Below are positions 43,205 to 53,228 of a stretch of 64,000 nt of DNA, piece by piece; the stretch's first letter is position 1; the number at the start of each line of letters is the position of its first letter. This stretch comes from Nicotiana tabacum. Taxonomy: Eukaryota; Streptophyta; Magnoliopsida; Solanales; Solanaceae. Where the stretch lies: assembly GCF_000715075.1 (NCBI RefSeq), contig NC_134095.1:67833990-67897989 (forward strand), in the 5' to 3' direction. Made by a program: the position numbers and the translations under genes. The notes under the pieces are model-generated. The model had not been told where the DNA came from. It searched no databases and worked only from the letters and a program-made list of their open reading frames with translations.

Positions 43205-44447
43205 TTCTTTTTATGCTAGTTTCAATAACATGACATGCATGAGGAATCTTCGGCCCAGTCTTAAAAGCCAACCTAATTCTGAAATAATAATTCAGGAAAT
43301 AGAGTGTGATGATGAATCAGAATATGATGAGGATGAGGCCTTTGAAGAGATTAGTAAAGAATTAAGCCATTTTGAAGAAAAACCCAAGCCTAACCTGAGT
43401 GATGCAGAAGCAATCAATTTAGGGGACTCAGATAATGTCAGAGAAACTAAGATAAGTGTCCATCTTGAACCGCAAATCAGGGAAGAGATAATTAAAGCAT
43501 TGTTTGAATACAAAGATATTTTCGCATGGTCATATGACGACATGCCGGGCCTAAGCACTGACTTGGTGGTTCACAAATTGCCCACTGACGCGACATTCCC
43601 TCCCGTTAAGCAAAAGTTAAGAAAGTTCAAAACCAACATGAGTGTAAAGATTAAAGAAGAGGTCACAAAGCAGTTTGATGCAAAGGTCATTCGGGTCACG
43701 CAGTATCCCACTTGGTTAGCCAATGTTGTGCCTGTGCCAAATAAGGATGGCAAGACCAGAGTGTGTGTCGATTATCGTGATCTTAACAAGGCAAGTCCAA
43801 AGGACAACTTCCCACTACCAAATATCCACATTTTGATTGATAATTGCGCCAAGCATGAGCTTGGGTCTTTTGTGGATTACTATGCGGGCTATCATCAGAT
43901 CTTAATGGACGAGGAAGATGCGGAAAAGACGGCATTCATCATGCCATGGGGGACATATTGCTACAGGGTTATGCCTTTCGGTTTGAAAAATGCTAGAGCA
44001 ACTTACATGAGGGCAATGACGACCATATTCCATGACATGATACACAAAGAGATCGAGGTCTACATGGATGATGTGATCATAAAGTCCAGGAAGCAATCTG
44101 ACCACGTCAAAGATTTGAGGAAATTTTTCCAAAGGCTTCGCAGGTACAATCTTAAGCTTAACCCCGCCAAATGCACATTTGGCGTTACATCTGGAAAACT
44201 GCTGGGATTCATAGTCAGTCGTCGATGTATTGAATTGGACTCGTCAAAGATCAAAGCTATCCAAGAATTGTCACCTCCAAGGAACAAGACTGAGGTGATG
44301 AGTCTGTTAGGGAGATTGAACTACATCAACAGGTTTATTGCTCAGCTCACGACAACTTGTGAAGTTATCTTCAAGCTATTCAAGAAGGATGTTGCGGACA
44401 AGTGGACAGACGAGTGTCAATAAGCATTTGATAAGATAAAGGAGTAC
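43205..44447 (+). pseudogene. Element B pol: linker and reverse transcriptase
   Basis: An acidic linker (SEIIIQEIECDDESEYDEDEA) leads to YKDIFAWSYDDMPGL, VVHKLP and WLANVVPVPNKDGKTRVCVDYRDLN without the frameshift seen in A. FVDYYAGYHQ carries the first catalytic Asp and YMDD (44061-44072) the others. LGFIVSRR and MSLLGRLNYINRFIAQL follow. A TAA at 44421-44423 (after DECQ) ends the open part; homology continues in frame at AFDKIKEYLSN. The region upstream of 43205 that is also open (from 43104) is intron and not coding after splicing. Confidence 0.87.
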
Positions 44448-45311
44448 TTGTCAAACCTACCTGTGCTGGTCCCACCAGAACCGGGGAGACCTTTGATTCT
44501 GTATTTGACGGTCCTACATAACTCATTTGGTTGTGTGTTGGGTCAGCATGACATCACCGGTAGGAAGGAGCAAGCCATCTATTATCTCAGCAAGAAGTTC
44601 ACATCTTATGAGGTTAAGTACACTCACCTTGAAAGGACATGCTGCGCCCTAACCTGGGTAGCACAAAAGTTGAAACATTATTTGTCACCTTACACTACTT
44701 ACCTCATTTCTCGTTTAGACCCGTTAAAGTATATCTTTCAGAAGCCTATGCCCACAAGGAGGCTCACAAAGTGGCAGATCTTTCTCACAGAATTAGACAT
44801 CGTCTGTGTGACTCTAACTGCGATAAAAGCCCAAGCATTGGCCGATCATTTGGCCGAGAACCCGGTGGATGAAGAATATGAACCTTTGAAGACTTACTTC
44901 CCTGATGAAGAGGTGATGCACATTGATGAGTTGGAACAGATTGAAAAGCCAGGTTGGAAACTTTTCTTTGATGGAGCTGCTAACATAAAAGGCGTTGGAA
45001 TAGGAGCTGTACTTATTTCTGAAACAAGGCATCACTACCCTGTTACGGCTCAGCTTCGTTTCTATTGTACCAACAACATGGCTGAGTACGAGGCATGCAT
45101 TTTAGGTTTGAGGTTAGCTGTAGACATGGGTGTCCAAGAAGTCTTGGTCTTGGGAGACTCGGACCTTTTGGTGCACCAAATTCAAGGAGAATGGGAAACA
45201 CGGGATTTAAAACTCATACCGTACCGACAATGTTTGCATGATCTTTGTCAACGGTTTTGATCAGTATAGTTTAGGCATATTCCAAGGATCCATAATGAGG
45301 TTGTCGATGCG
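44448..45311 (+). pseudogene. Element B pol: degenerate RNase H plus archaeal-type RNase H
   Basis: The first RNase H runs from LYLTVLHNSFGCVLGQ to LDPLKYIFQKPMPT; the first acidic residue expected before NSFGC is absent (His here, Glu in A). A connector with ADHLAENPVDEEYEPL follows. The archaeal-type RNase H shows D in FFDGAAN, E in AEYEACILG and D in LGDSDLLV; its last Asp (VDALATL, near 45310) lies after a TGA at 45258-45260 and a TAG near 45270. This is the dual RNase H arrangement of the Tat lineage. Confidence 0.85.
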
Positions 45312-46681
45312 TTGGCTACTCTAACATCAATGTTACATCATCCAGATAAGGCTTATGTTGACCCTTTGCATATTCAGGTCCGCGAGCAGCATGCGTACTG
45401 TAACATGGTGGAAGAAGAACTTGATGGTGAGCCATGGTTCCACAATATCAGGGAGTATATCATGATAGAGGTGTATCTAGTACAAGCCACAGGTGATCAA
45501 AAGAGAACAATTCGTCGTTTGGCAAGTGGATTTTTCTTCAGTGGAGGAGTTTTGTACAAAAGAACTCCAGATCTTGGATTGCTAAGATGCATAGATGCTA
45601 GACAGGCCACAACTATCATGACCAAAGTATATTCTGGAGACTGTGGACCGCATATGAGTGGGTATGTTCTGGCGAAGAAAATTCTTCGAGTAGGATATTA
45701 TTGGCTCACCATGGAGCGAGATTGTATCAGTTTTGTGCGCAAGTGTCATCAATGTCAAGTGCACGGAGATTTGATTCATTCTCTGCCATCTGAATTGCAT
45801 ACAATGTCTGCACCATGGCCCTTTGTTGCTTGCGGTATGGATGTCATCGGACCAATCGAGCCAGCAGCATCTAATGGGCACAGGTTCATTCTGGTGGCCA
45901 TCGATTATTTTACCAAGTGGGTCGAAGCTAAAACTTTCAAGTCGGTGACCAAAAAAATAGTGGTCGATTTTGTTCACTCAAATATCATTTGTTAGTTCGG
46001 GATCCCAAAGGTGATCATCACAGATAATGGTGCTAATCTCAACAGTCATTTGATGGAAGAGGTATGTCAATAGTTTAAGATTACGCATCGCAATTCCACT
46101 CCATACTGCCCCAAGGCGAATGGAGCAGTCGAGGCAGCCAACAAGAACATAAAGAAGATACTTTGGAAAATGGTGGAAGGTTCCAGGCAATAGCACGAAA
46201 AGTTGCCCTTTGCGTTGTTGGGTTATCGCACTACTGTTCGCACTTCAGTAGGTGCAACTCCTTATTTGTTGGTATATGGCACTGAAGCAGTGATACCCGC
46301 GAAAGTTGAAATTATATCCCTCCGGATTGTTACCGAAGCCGAGATTGATGATGATGAGTGGGTCAAAACCCGCCTGGAGCAATTGAGTTTGATCAACGAG
46401 AAAAGGTTGCCAGCAGTGTGTCATGGCCAGTTGTATCAAAAAGAATGGCAAGAGCGTACAACAAGAAGGTGCATCCTTGGAAATTTGAAGTGGGTCAGCA
46501 AGTATTTAAACGTATTTTGCCACATCAAGCCGAAGCAAAAGGCAAGTTCGCCCAAAATTGGCATGGGTCGTTCATCATAACGAGAGTGTTGTCCAATGGT
46601 GCTTTGTATTTAACAGATATAGAAGGCAAATGCGTAGATGTGGCTATCATTTCTGATGCAGTCAAAAGATATTATGTATGA
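45312..46681 (+). pseudogene. Element B pol: integrase
   Basis: CHQCQVHGD belongs to the HHCC finger (near 45745-45770). MDVIGPIEP starts the core; D in AIDYFTKWVEA, D in IITDNGANL and E in GAVEAANKN give the DD35E triad. Stops at 45993 (after NIIC), near 46072 and near 46192 interrupt the core. From 46203 LLGYRTTVRTSVGATPYLLVYGTEAVIPA continues; a frameshift near 46450 leads to RAYNKKVHPWKFEVGQQV and the end ALYLTDIEGK...DAVKRYYV at the TGA 46679-46681. There is no chromodomain. Confidence 0.85.
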
Positions 46682-47000
46682 TTTCTTTGGTTTGAATTGT
46701 GTTTGTTTGTACTTGGAATGTTTTGAAGATTGGAATGACAAAGGCATTTTGTTCTGCTATCTAAACACTTTATCCTTTGTTTCCCCTTTGAGCCTTATTT
46801 ATTTCCTTTCATACCCCTCTTTTGGAATCAGTAGCAAAGTTCAGAAACGCAAGCGCAAAAGATAAGTAAAGGAAAAAAGAGAAAGAAAAAAAGAGAGAAG
46901 AGAATGAAAAAAACAAAAAAAACAACAACAACAACAACAAAACAACAAAAAGAGAAAGAAAAAAGAGAAAAGAGAAAATCACAACAACAAAGCAATTTCT

Positions 47001-47070
47001 ATGTCATGACCTACAATCGACCTGATTCTTTTTAAAGATACGGAGGCAGTCTCATGGCTCGGTCCCATCA
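47001..47070 (+). other. GATACGTAGGC two-hairpin motif, copy B-3
   Basis: TCTT-TTTA-AAGA (47027-47038) precedes a core changed to GATACGGAGGCAG, then AGTC-TCAT-GGCT (47048-47059) forms the second hairpin and CGGTCCC follows. Confidence 0.58.
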
Positions 47071-47329
47071 AAACAAAAATCCAAAAGTCCCCAGGCAAAG
47101 AAACTGGGGCAGAAACTTGTGGTTGTTGTAAGAAATCTGATTCCGAAAGTTGTAACTTTGAACCCATTTGAATTGTTGAGCCTTTTGATACCTTTTTTTT
47201 TCTAACCCCATCCAAAAGCCCACATTACGCTCCAAAGAAAGACCTTCCAATCAGTCTTCGAGAGATGCCAAGTCAAGCAAATAGAGGTGATTCATATCAA
47301 GGGCAACACTTCGGTCTAAGCAGGAAAAA

Positions 47330-47520
47330 TAAAAAATAAGAGAGTCTTATTGGTGGAAACCCCTGCGGGCACCGTAAGGCGACGAAAGATAAGAGAAACT
47401 AAAATGAGAGAGTCTTATGGTGAAAACCCTCACGGGCACCATAAGGCGACATTGAGTTGAGAAATGAACAAATGAGAAAGACTTGCTGGTGAAAACCTTT
47501 CAGGGCACCGCAGGCCGAAC
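47330..47520 (+). repeat. GGTGAAAACCC hairpin repeats, three copies
   Basis: Three units of about 65 bases: GGTGGAAACCCCTGCGGGCACC, then GGTGAAAACCCTCACGGGCACC, then GGTGAAAACCTTTCAGGGCACC cores. The inner stem varies (CCC/GGG, CCT/AGG) while the outer stem GGTG/CACC is kept. GTAAGGCGA or a like sequence follows each. Confidence 0.6.
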
Positions 47521-48264
47521 AAGGTCAATGTTTTGGTGAAGAAATTGGGTTTTGAAGATCTCGAGGCGTAAAATACGACAACTGAAAGTTGATTGGTTGG
47601 ATAGACTGGGCCGATTAATCCGAAGTGCATGTCATCATCACTGGTACCAGCTGCTCCACTCAGATAAGTTTTTTTTCCTTTTCCCCTTCAAACAGCCATC
47701 CAGTTTTGGATTTTCCTTCCTTATTCCTAACTCTCAAAGTCATTGCATTTCATTTCTTTTGGGTTTATTTCTCTAAGATGTTTCCAATGTCAGTTCTGTT
47801 TAAGCAAATAAAAGGATTTCAAAGCTCACTACCAACTTCCAAAATTGCACAAAGCACAGTGCGGCCAGAGCATACCAAAGATAGCATGATGTGAAGTGGG
47901 AAATAAAGTGTTAAGGAAAGTTCCATTGGTCGAATGGTTTAGTAATCTTGTGGGAAATACAGAGGTTCAAGTAGAAAGGTCAAGAATGTAAAACAGCAGT
48001 TGGGTGTAGAACACTCGGGTCATCCAAGGTCCTATGGGTGAGGGTTAGTCAGAAAGTCAAGCGATTCTTGGCCAGTTCGGGGCAACCAGTCAAAGCAAAG
48101 CACGGCATCGGAGAGGCCACCTTCAGTAAGAATGCCACAAACTAACCACCACATTTTAAACTGACAAGATTTTTTTTTTATTTGAAATAGGGGTAGGAAA
48201 TTTTGTTTGTTCCGGAGAAATCCTCCGTAAGGAAAAGCACGTACCAAACAGGTTTGACCGTAAA

Positions 48265-48720
48265 TTCTCAGGGCCCTCCTGGATAATGGGACCTAGTTTG
48301 CAATTCAGAACATTCATGAGTAACAAGATCTAGCATAAGTCTTACCCCAAAGAAATATAAGTTGGCTTTGAAGTTTTCATCCTTAGGATAGGATTCAATT
48401 CAAAATTTTCAGGACCCCCTGAATAATGGGACTTAGCTTTAAGATTTTCATTAGATAACAAGATTTAGCGTAAGTTCTGTAGTAGGGTAGTATAATTCAG
48501 TCGTAAAAATTGTCACTCTTAAGATAAGACTTAATTTTTGATTTTCAGGACCCTTTTTTGATTTTCAGGACCCTCCTGGATATTGGAACGTAGTTTTAAG
48601 ACCTTCTTAGGTAACAAGATTTAGCGGAAGTCATGCAATTAAAAGATATGTTTTAGATTTAAAACTGTCATTTAACTAGGAGTTTTCAGGGCCCTCCTGG
48701 ATAATGGGATCTAGTTTTCA
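48265..48720 (+). repeat. GGGCCCTCCTGGATAATGGGA repeats
   Basis: Four to five units of roughly 100-130 bases, each with CAGG(G/A)CCCTCCTG-like sequence followed by GATAATGGGA(C/T)CTAG and AACAAGATTTAGC. The CAGG...CCTG part can pair; one unit has TTCAGG-ACCC-CCTGAA. Confidence 0.6.
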
Positions 48721-48824
48721 AAATTCTTGGTGATATTTGGTAACATGATTCAGTTAACACTCACAGATGTGCCCAGCTACCAAACTGGAGCAGAAAATTT
48801 TCTTTGTTTTGTCTATTTTGTTGA

Positions 48825-49300
48825 AATCAGGAGCTCACCTAGAGAGCAAGGGAGAAAAACAACAGTTTTAAGAACATAGCTGCAAGTCAAGTGATAGTAA
48901 TCAGGAGCCCACCTGGAGAACAAAGCAATTCAAGGGTCGGTAATCAGGAGCCCACCTAGAGAACAAAGCAATTCAAGTGTCGGTAATTAGGAGCCCACCT
49001 AGAGAACAAAGCAATCCAAGTGTCGGTAATCAGGAGCCCACCTGAAGAACAAAGCAACAATTCAAGCGTCGGCAATCAGGAGCCCACCTGAAGAACAAAG
49101 CAGCAATTCAAGCATCGGTAATCAGGAGCCCACCTGAAGAACAAAGCAACAATTCAAGCGTCGGTAATCAGGAGCCCACCTGGAGAACAAAGCAATTCAA
49201 GTGTTGGTAATCAGAAGCCCACCTAAAGAACGAAGGGAAAGCAACAATGTTTGAAGGAAGACAGCTCAAGTTCAGCAATCAGGCGCACACCTGAAGAAAA
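48825..49300 (+). repeat. Tandem array of about 45-bp units
   Basis: About ten units of CAGGAGCCCACCTGxAGAACAAAGCAATTCAAG type spaced 41-47 bases apart. CAGG-AGCCCA-CCTG can form a hairpin; one unit has TAGG...CCTA instead. Regular spacing might suggest CRISPR, but both repeat and spacer are repeated. Confidence 0.8.
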
Positions 49301-49550
49301 GGGAAAGCATCTCAGATTACAATTCAAGTCGGCAACAAAGGAACTTCATCTGGAGAATACAAGTCAACAAGGAAACAGAAACTGCAAGATCAAGTTTGAA
49401 GATATAGATAGGATTCTTGTAACGCATAGATCGTAGTTTAGTCTAGCTTCTTTTATTTTGTCATGGCATAATAAAGAGTTCAGTAAGCAGTAGTAGCAGC
49501 GGCAGCAACAGTGAAATCACAGATTCATGGTAGTCCCAGCTACTGAAACT

Positions 49551-49620
49551 TCCCGAATTACACTGACCTAATTCCTTTATAGCCAAGGATATGTAGGCAA
49601 CCTAGGAAGTAGGGTGCGGT
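49551..49620 (+). other. GATACGTAGGC two-hairpin motif, copy B-4
   Basis: TCCTT-TATAGCC-AAGGA (49573-49589) runs into GATATGTAGGCAA, then CCTA-GGAAG-TAGG (49601-49613). Located about 110 bases before the PPT. Confidence 0.62.
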
Positions 49621-49721
49621 CAAATCTTTCAAAAAATGCTTCCCACGGAGTATGCAAACGGGCAAAAATTGCTCATATCCACTCACTTTATCTTTGCATG
49701 AAAACTCTTCATGTTCTCGAG

Positions 49722-49731
49722 CAAAAAGGGG
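49722..49731 (+). other. Element B: polypurine tract at the element's end
   Basis: CAAAAAGGGG, then AA and the target copy GCGAT. Element F has CTTCATGTTTCCAAGCAAAGGGAGG at the same distance from ACTCTTCATG, followed by its 3' LTR; here the LTR is missing. Confidence 0.75.
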
Positions 49732-49733
49732 AA

Positions 49734-50168
49734 GCGATGATCAATATAAACCTCACATGACACACCATATAGATAATGCATCCATATCTTAAGAGCATTA
49801 ACAATCGCGGCCAACTCTAAATCATGCACAGGATAATTCTTCTCATGAATCTTCAGCTGACGCAAAGAATATGCAATAACTCGACCCTCCTACATCAATA
49901 TACATCCCAATCCAACGCGTGAAGCGTCACAATATACCATATACATCCCTACACCAGAAGGCAACACAAGAACTGATGTTGTAGTCAAAACTGTCTTGAG
50001 CTTCTGAAAGCTCGCCTCACAATCATCGGACCAACGAAAAGGAGCACCCTTCTGGGTCAATCTAGTTAGAGGTGATGCAATAGATGAAAAAACATCTACG
50101 AATCGTCTGTAATACCTGCTAACCCCAGGAAACTCCTTATCTTGGTCACTAAAGTAGGATGTGGCCAA
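49734..50168 (-). pseudogene. Element D pol: RNase H N-terminal part
   Basis: On the minus strand from about 50150: [42 protein letters not shown], then VYCDASRVGLGCIL (first catalytic Asp), a TAG near 49890, then [16 protein letters not shown] (catalytic Glu) and VYIDHR where element B interrupts. It belongs with 31051-31714. The frame is shifted relative to RT near 50110-50160. Confidence 0.85.
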
Positions 50169-50650
50169 CTCTGAACTGCCTCAATCTTCTTGGGATCCAC
50201 CTTAATACCCTCTCTTGACACAACATGCCCCAAGAATGCCACTGACTCTAGCCAAAACTCACACTTGGAGAACTTAGCATATAGTTTCTGCTCTCGCAAG
50301 GTCTGAAGCACTACCCTCAAATGTTGCTCGTGCTCCCCCAAGCTGCGCGAATATATCAAGATGTTGTAAATGAAGACGATGAGGAAGGAATCAATATAAA
50401 GTCTGAACACCCTATTCATCAAGTCCATAAATGTTGCTGGGGCATTAGTCAAGCCAAAGGACATCACTAGAACCTCATAATGGCCATATCTAGTCCAAAA
50501 TGCAGTCTTCGGAACATCCGAGTCCCGAATCTTCAATTGATGGTACCCTGACCTCAAGTCAATCTTAGAGAATACCCTAGCACCCTGCAACTGGTCAAAC
50601 AAATCATTGATACGAGGCAACAGATACTTGTTCTTGATGGTGACTATGTT
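50096..50650 (-). pseudogene. Element D pol: reverse transcriptase with destroyed active site
   Basis: [30 protein letters not shown] opens the fingers/palm region; SKIDL has the first Asp. [20 protein letters not shown] follows. The catalytic box, normally F(I/V)DDILIYS as in element E (62860-62895), reads FIYNILIYS: both Asp are gone. FLGHVVS and [12 protein letters not shown] follow. A TAG at 50654-50656 separates it from the protease-RT junction upstream. Confidence 0.88.
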
Positions 50651-50653
50651 TAA

Positions 50654-51442
50654 CTAGCGGTAATCAATGCACATCCGCATAGTCCCATCCTTCTTCTTCA
50701 CAAATAACACTGGTGCACCCCAAGGTGATACACTGGGCCCAACAAACCCCTTTACTAACAACTCCTCAAGCTTCTCCTTCAACTCCTTCAACTCTTTTGG
50801 AGCCATACGGTATGGTGGGATAGATATAGGCTGGGTGCCTGGAGCCAAATCAATACAGAAATTAATATCACGATCTGGTGGAATGCCAGGAAGATAAAAA
50901 AGAAACACATCGGCGAACTCCCAGACTACTAGAACTGAATCAATCATCGGAGACTCTGCTGTGGTGTCCCGAACATAAGCTAGGTAAGCCAAACAACCCT
51001 TTTCGACCATATGTTGAGCCTTTAGAAAAGAGATAACCCGACTAGATGTATTAACTGAGGAACCCTTCCACTCCAACCTTGGAAACTCTGGCATTGTTAA
51101 TGTAACAGTCTTGGCATGGCAATCTAGGACGCCATGATATGGAGATAACCAATCCATGCCCAAGATGACCTCAAAATCGGTCATGTCAAGAAATAGGAGA
51201 TCTGCTCTAGTCTCAAAACTACAAAATATAACCACACAGGACCGGTAAATCCGATCCACAGCTACAGAATCGCCCACATGAGTGGACACATGAACAGGAG
51301 TACCCAACGGCTCACGAGGAATATCTAGAGAATGAGCAAACAGAGATGACACATATGAATAGGTAGACCCTGGATCAAATAGCACTGAAGCATCCCTACC
51401 ACAGACAGAAATAATACCTGTGATAATGGCATCTGAAGCCAA
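50654..51442 (-). pseudogene. Element D: protease and start of RT
   Basis: [14 protein letters not shown] is the protease active site in the DPGST form usual for chromoviruses. [10 protein letters not shown] is the conserved ILGMDWL motif. [25 protein letters not shown] and [24 protein letters not shown] belong to the RT N-terminus. The apparent start follows a frame open from about 51500; the upstream stop near 51540 separates gag. Confidence 0.87.
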
Positions 51443-51538
51443 TGCATCTGGTCTGGCCAGGATGGCATAGAATCTGGCTGGAGTGTCGGCTGGCTGGCCT
51501 CCACCTGTCTAAACAGTAGAGGGATGACCTCTCCCTAT

Positions 51539-53036
51539 CTAGCCTCCACTTCTAGGATTTCCTCTACCCATCTGTCCCCCGCCTCTGGGAGGTTGAGCAA
51601 CTGGTGCTGTAATTATGGGTTGTTGACCCTGCTGTACTGCCTTTCCCTGAAGTCTGGGGCAGGTCCTCTTCATGTGACCCGGATCTTCACACTCATAGAA
51701 ACTGTTTGGCACCATAGCCTGCTGTCCTGAAGTCTGAGCCTGCTGACCTAAATATCCACTAGAAAGACCCTGAATGGCTGGTGGGCGATATGAACTCTCT
51801 GGCATGGAACTGAAGTAAGCACTGGAAGAACTCGGATGACCAGAATACCCGCCGGAGGAACCCTGAATAGCTGGTGGACGGTAAGAACTCTCCGGCATCG
51901 CACTAAAATAAAGCCTCACTAGAGCACCTCGGGGAGGTAGTGGTGCTGAATACGGGGGCCTGCTGGGCTGACCTCTACCCCTAGCTGGGGCACCTCTGAA
52001 CTCTCCAAAAAATCGGGCCCTCTTGTCCTGCTGAATCTGCTCTCTACCCCTCTAGTGATAACCCTCAATCCTACGAGCAATCTCTACCACTAGCTGATAC
52101 TCAATACCCATATCCACCTCTCGGTCCATGCTAGGTCGAATACCGGGGTGTAACCCCACAATAAATCTCTGCACTATCTCTACATCCGTGGGAAGTATCG
52201 TGAGTGCATGGCTAGACAACTCAGAAAACCTCACCTCATAATCGTTCACGGACATCTGACCCTAGTCAAGCTGCTCAAACTGATACCGCAGCTTTTCACT
52301 CTCAGAGGGTGGAATATACATGTTCAAGAATAACTGCGTGAGCTGACCCCAAGTGATGGGAGAAGAACCTGCTGACCTGCCAAGAACATAAGACTGCCAC
52401 CATCTACGGGACCTACCCTCCAGCTGAAAAGTAGTGAAGCCAACCCCATGCGACTCTAATATCCTCATACTGTGCAGTCTGTCCCTACACCTATCTATGA
52501 AGTCCTGGGCATCCTCATGGCGCTCACCCCCGAAGACAGGAGGGTGAAGTCTAGTCCATCTATCCAATAACTTCTGCGGGTCACCATCCGCAGCTGGTCT
52601 GGGCTTGGGCACCACTGCAGCAACTGGCTGAGCCCCACCCGCGGGTAGTGCACCCGGAGTCTGATACACTGTAGTTGCATGACTAGGAGCCTGAGCAGTA
52701 GGGGTTTGTGCTCCCTCTCCTACCTGTGATGTAGCTGGATCCGCTGGAAATAAACCAGCCTGAGTCATGGTGTCCATGAACCGCAGCATATGGGCTCCTG
52801 GAAACCCGGTGCTGTCATGAAGTCCGCCAGGGTAGGCTCAGCTGCAGGCACCTTGCCCTGCTCTTCAATGATAGGATATCCCGTGGGATCTGCTGGTGGT
52901 ACTACTAGAACAGCTCTGGGACGCCCTCATCTCCTACCTCAGGCTGGTGCCCTCCCCCGACCTCTGCCTCGGCCTCTAGCAACGGGGGAGCAGCTCCTCC
53001 CGGGTCTAGAACATATGCCATACGTGTCCTCACCAT
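51539..53036 (-). pseudogene. Element D gag
   Basis: MVRTR at 53036 is the usual start of Tekay gag; the N-terminal 80 residues then shift frame. The capsid part (52262-52789) has FDGERHEDAQDFIDRC-like, GVGFTTFQLEGRSRRWWQSYV and ITWGQLTQLFLNMYIP. A TAG at 52262 precedes VNDYEVRFSELSSHA and IVQRFIVGLHPGIRPSM (52052-52255), and another stop follows at 52052. The C-terminal part (51539-51919) has two copies of MPESSYRPPAIQG and a zinc knuckle whose first Cys is Phe (FYECEDPGHMKRTC). RGRGQP-type basic residues lie between. Confidence 0.82.
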
Positions 53037-53210
53037 CTATGAGAGAATAGAAGAGAGAAATTTAGTGTACCAACCATTACACGTTAGGAAATGAATAGAG
53101 AGTAGTTTCTTAACACCCTATAGCCTCTCAAAGATAAATACAGACGTCTCTGTACCAATCCACAAGACTCTATTAGGTTTGCCCGTGACTTATGAGACCT
53201 ACATGAACCT
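53037..53210 (-). other. Element D: short leader between PBS and gag
   Basis: About 170 non-coding bases between the gag ATG and the PBS. Nothing else seen. Confidence 0.6.
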
Positions 53211-53225
53211 ACTGTTCTGATACCA
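53211..53225 (-). other. Element D: primer binding site
   Basis: The minus strand reads TGGTATCAGAACAGT, 3 bases from the LTR end, complementary to the initiator Met tRNA 3' end as in most chromoviruses and many other plant elements. Confidence 0.85.
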
Positions 53226-53228
53226 TGT

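Larger units (their letters stand above)
31715..49733 (+). mobile_element. Element B: 18-kb Ogre-like element with a 5' LTR only
   Basis: It has a 5' LTR (31715-35607), PBS, leader, ORF1, spacer, gag, protease, intron, pol and a long repeat-rich 3' region ending at a polypurine tract (49722-49731). The target copy GCGAT lies on both sides (31710-31714; 49734-49738), and the host sequence of element D resumes immediately, so no 3' LTR exists. The insertion site is confirmed by element E, where the uninterrupted sequence reads GCTACGATGATCAG at 62241-62255. Coding regions are broken by many stops. Confidence 0.9.
46682..49733 (+). other. Element B: 3' non-coding region
   Basis: About 3 kb between integrase and PPT. 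In order: a purine-rich tract with (CAA)n (46855-46985), GATACGTAGGC motif (47001-47070), three GGTGAAAACCC hairpin repeats (47330-47520), unassigned sequence (47521-48260), GGGCCCTCCTGGATAATGGGA repeats (48265-48720), a tandem array of about 45-bp units (48825-49300), unassigned sequence with (AGC)n (49301-49550), a last GATACGTAGGC motif (49551-49620) and the PPT. No coding sequence was recognised. Confidence 0.7.

Noticed and set aside
48825..49300. CRISPR-like regular array
   Set aside because: Plant DNA, and the units including their spacers are all repeated; it is a tandem array in a retrotransposon 3' region.
46682..49733. Possible 3' LTR of B hidden here
   Set aside because: No TGTGAG(T/C)ACGTG start, TATA box or U5 block occurs in this stretch, and host sequence follows the PPT directly.
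49683..49865. Separate small gene of 60 residues
   Set aside because: It is the RNase H of D read across the junction into the end of B.
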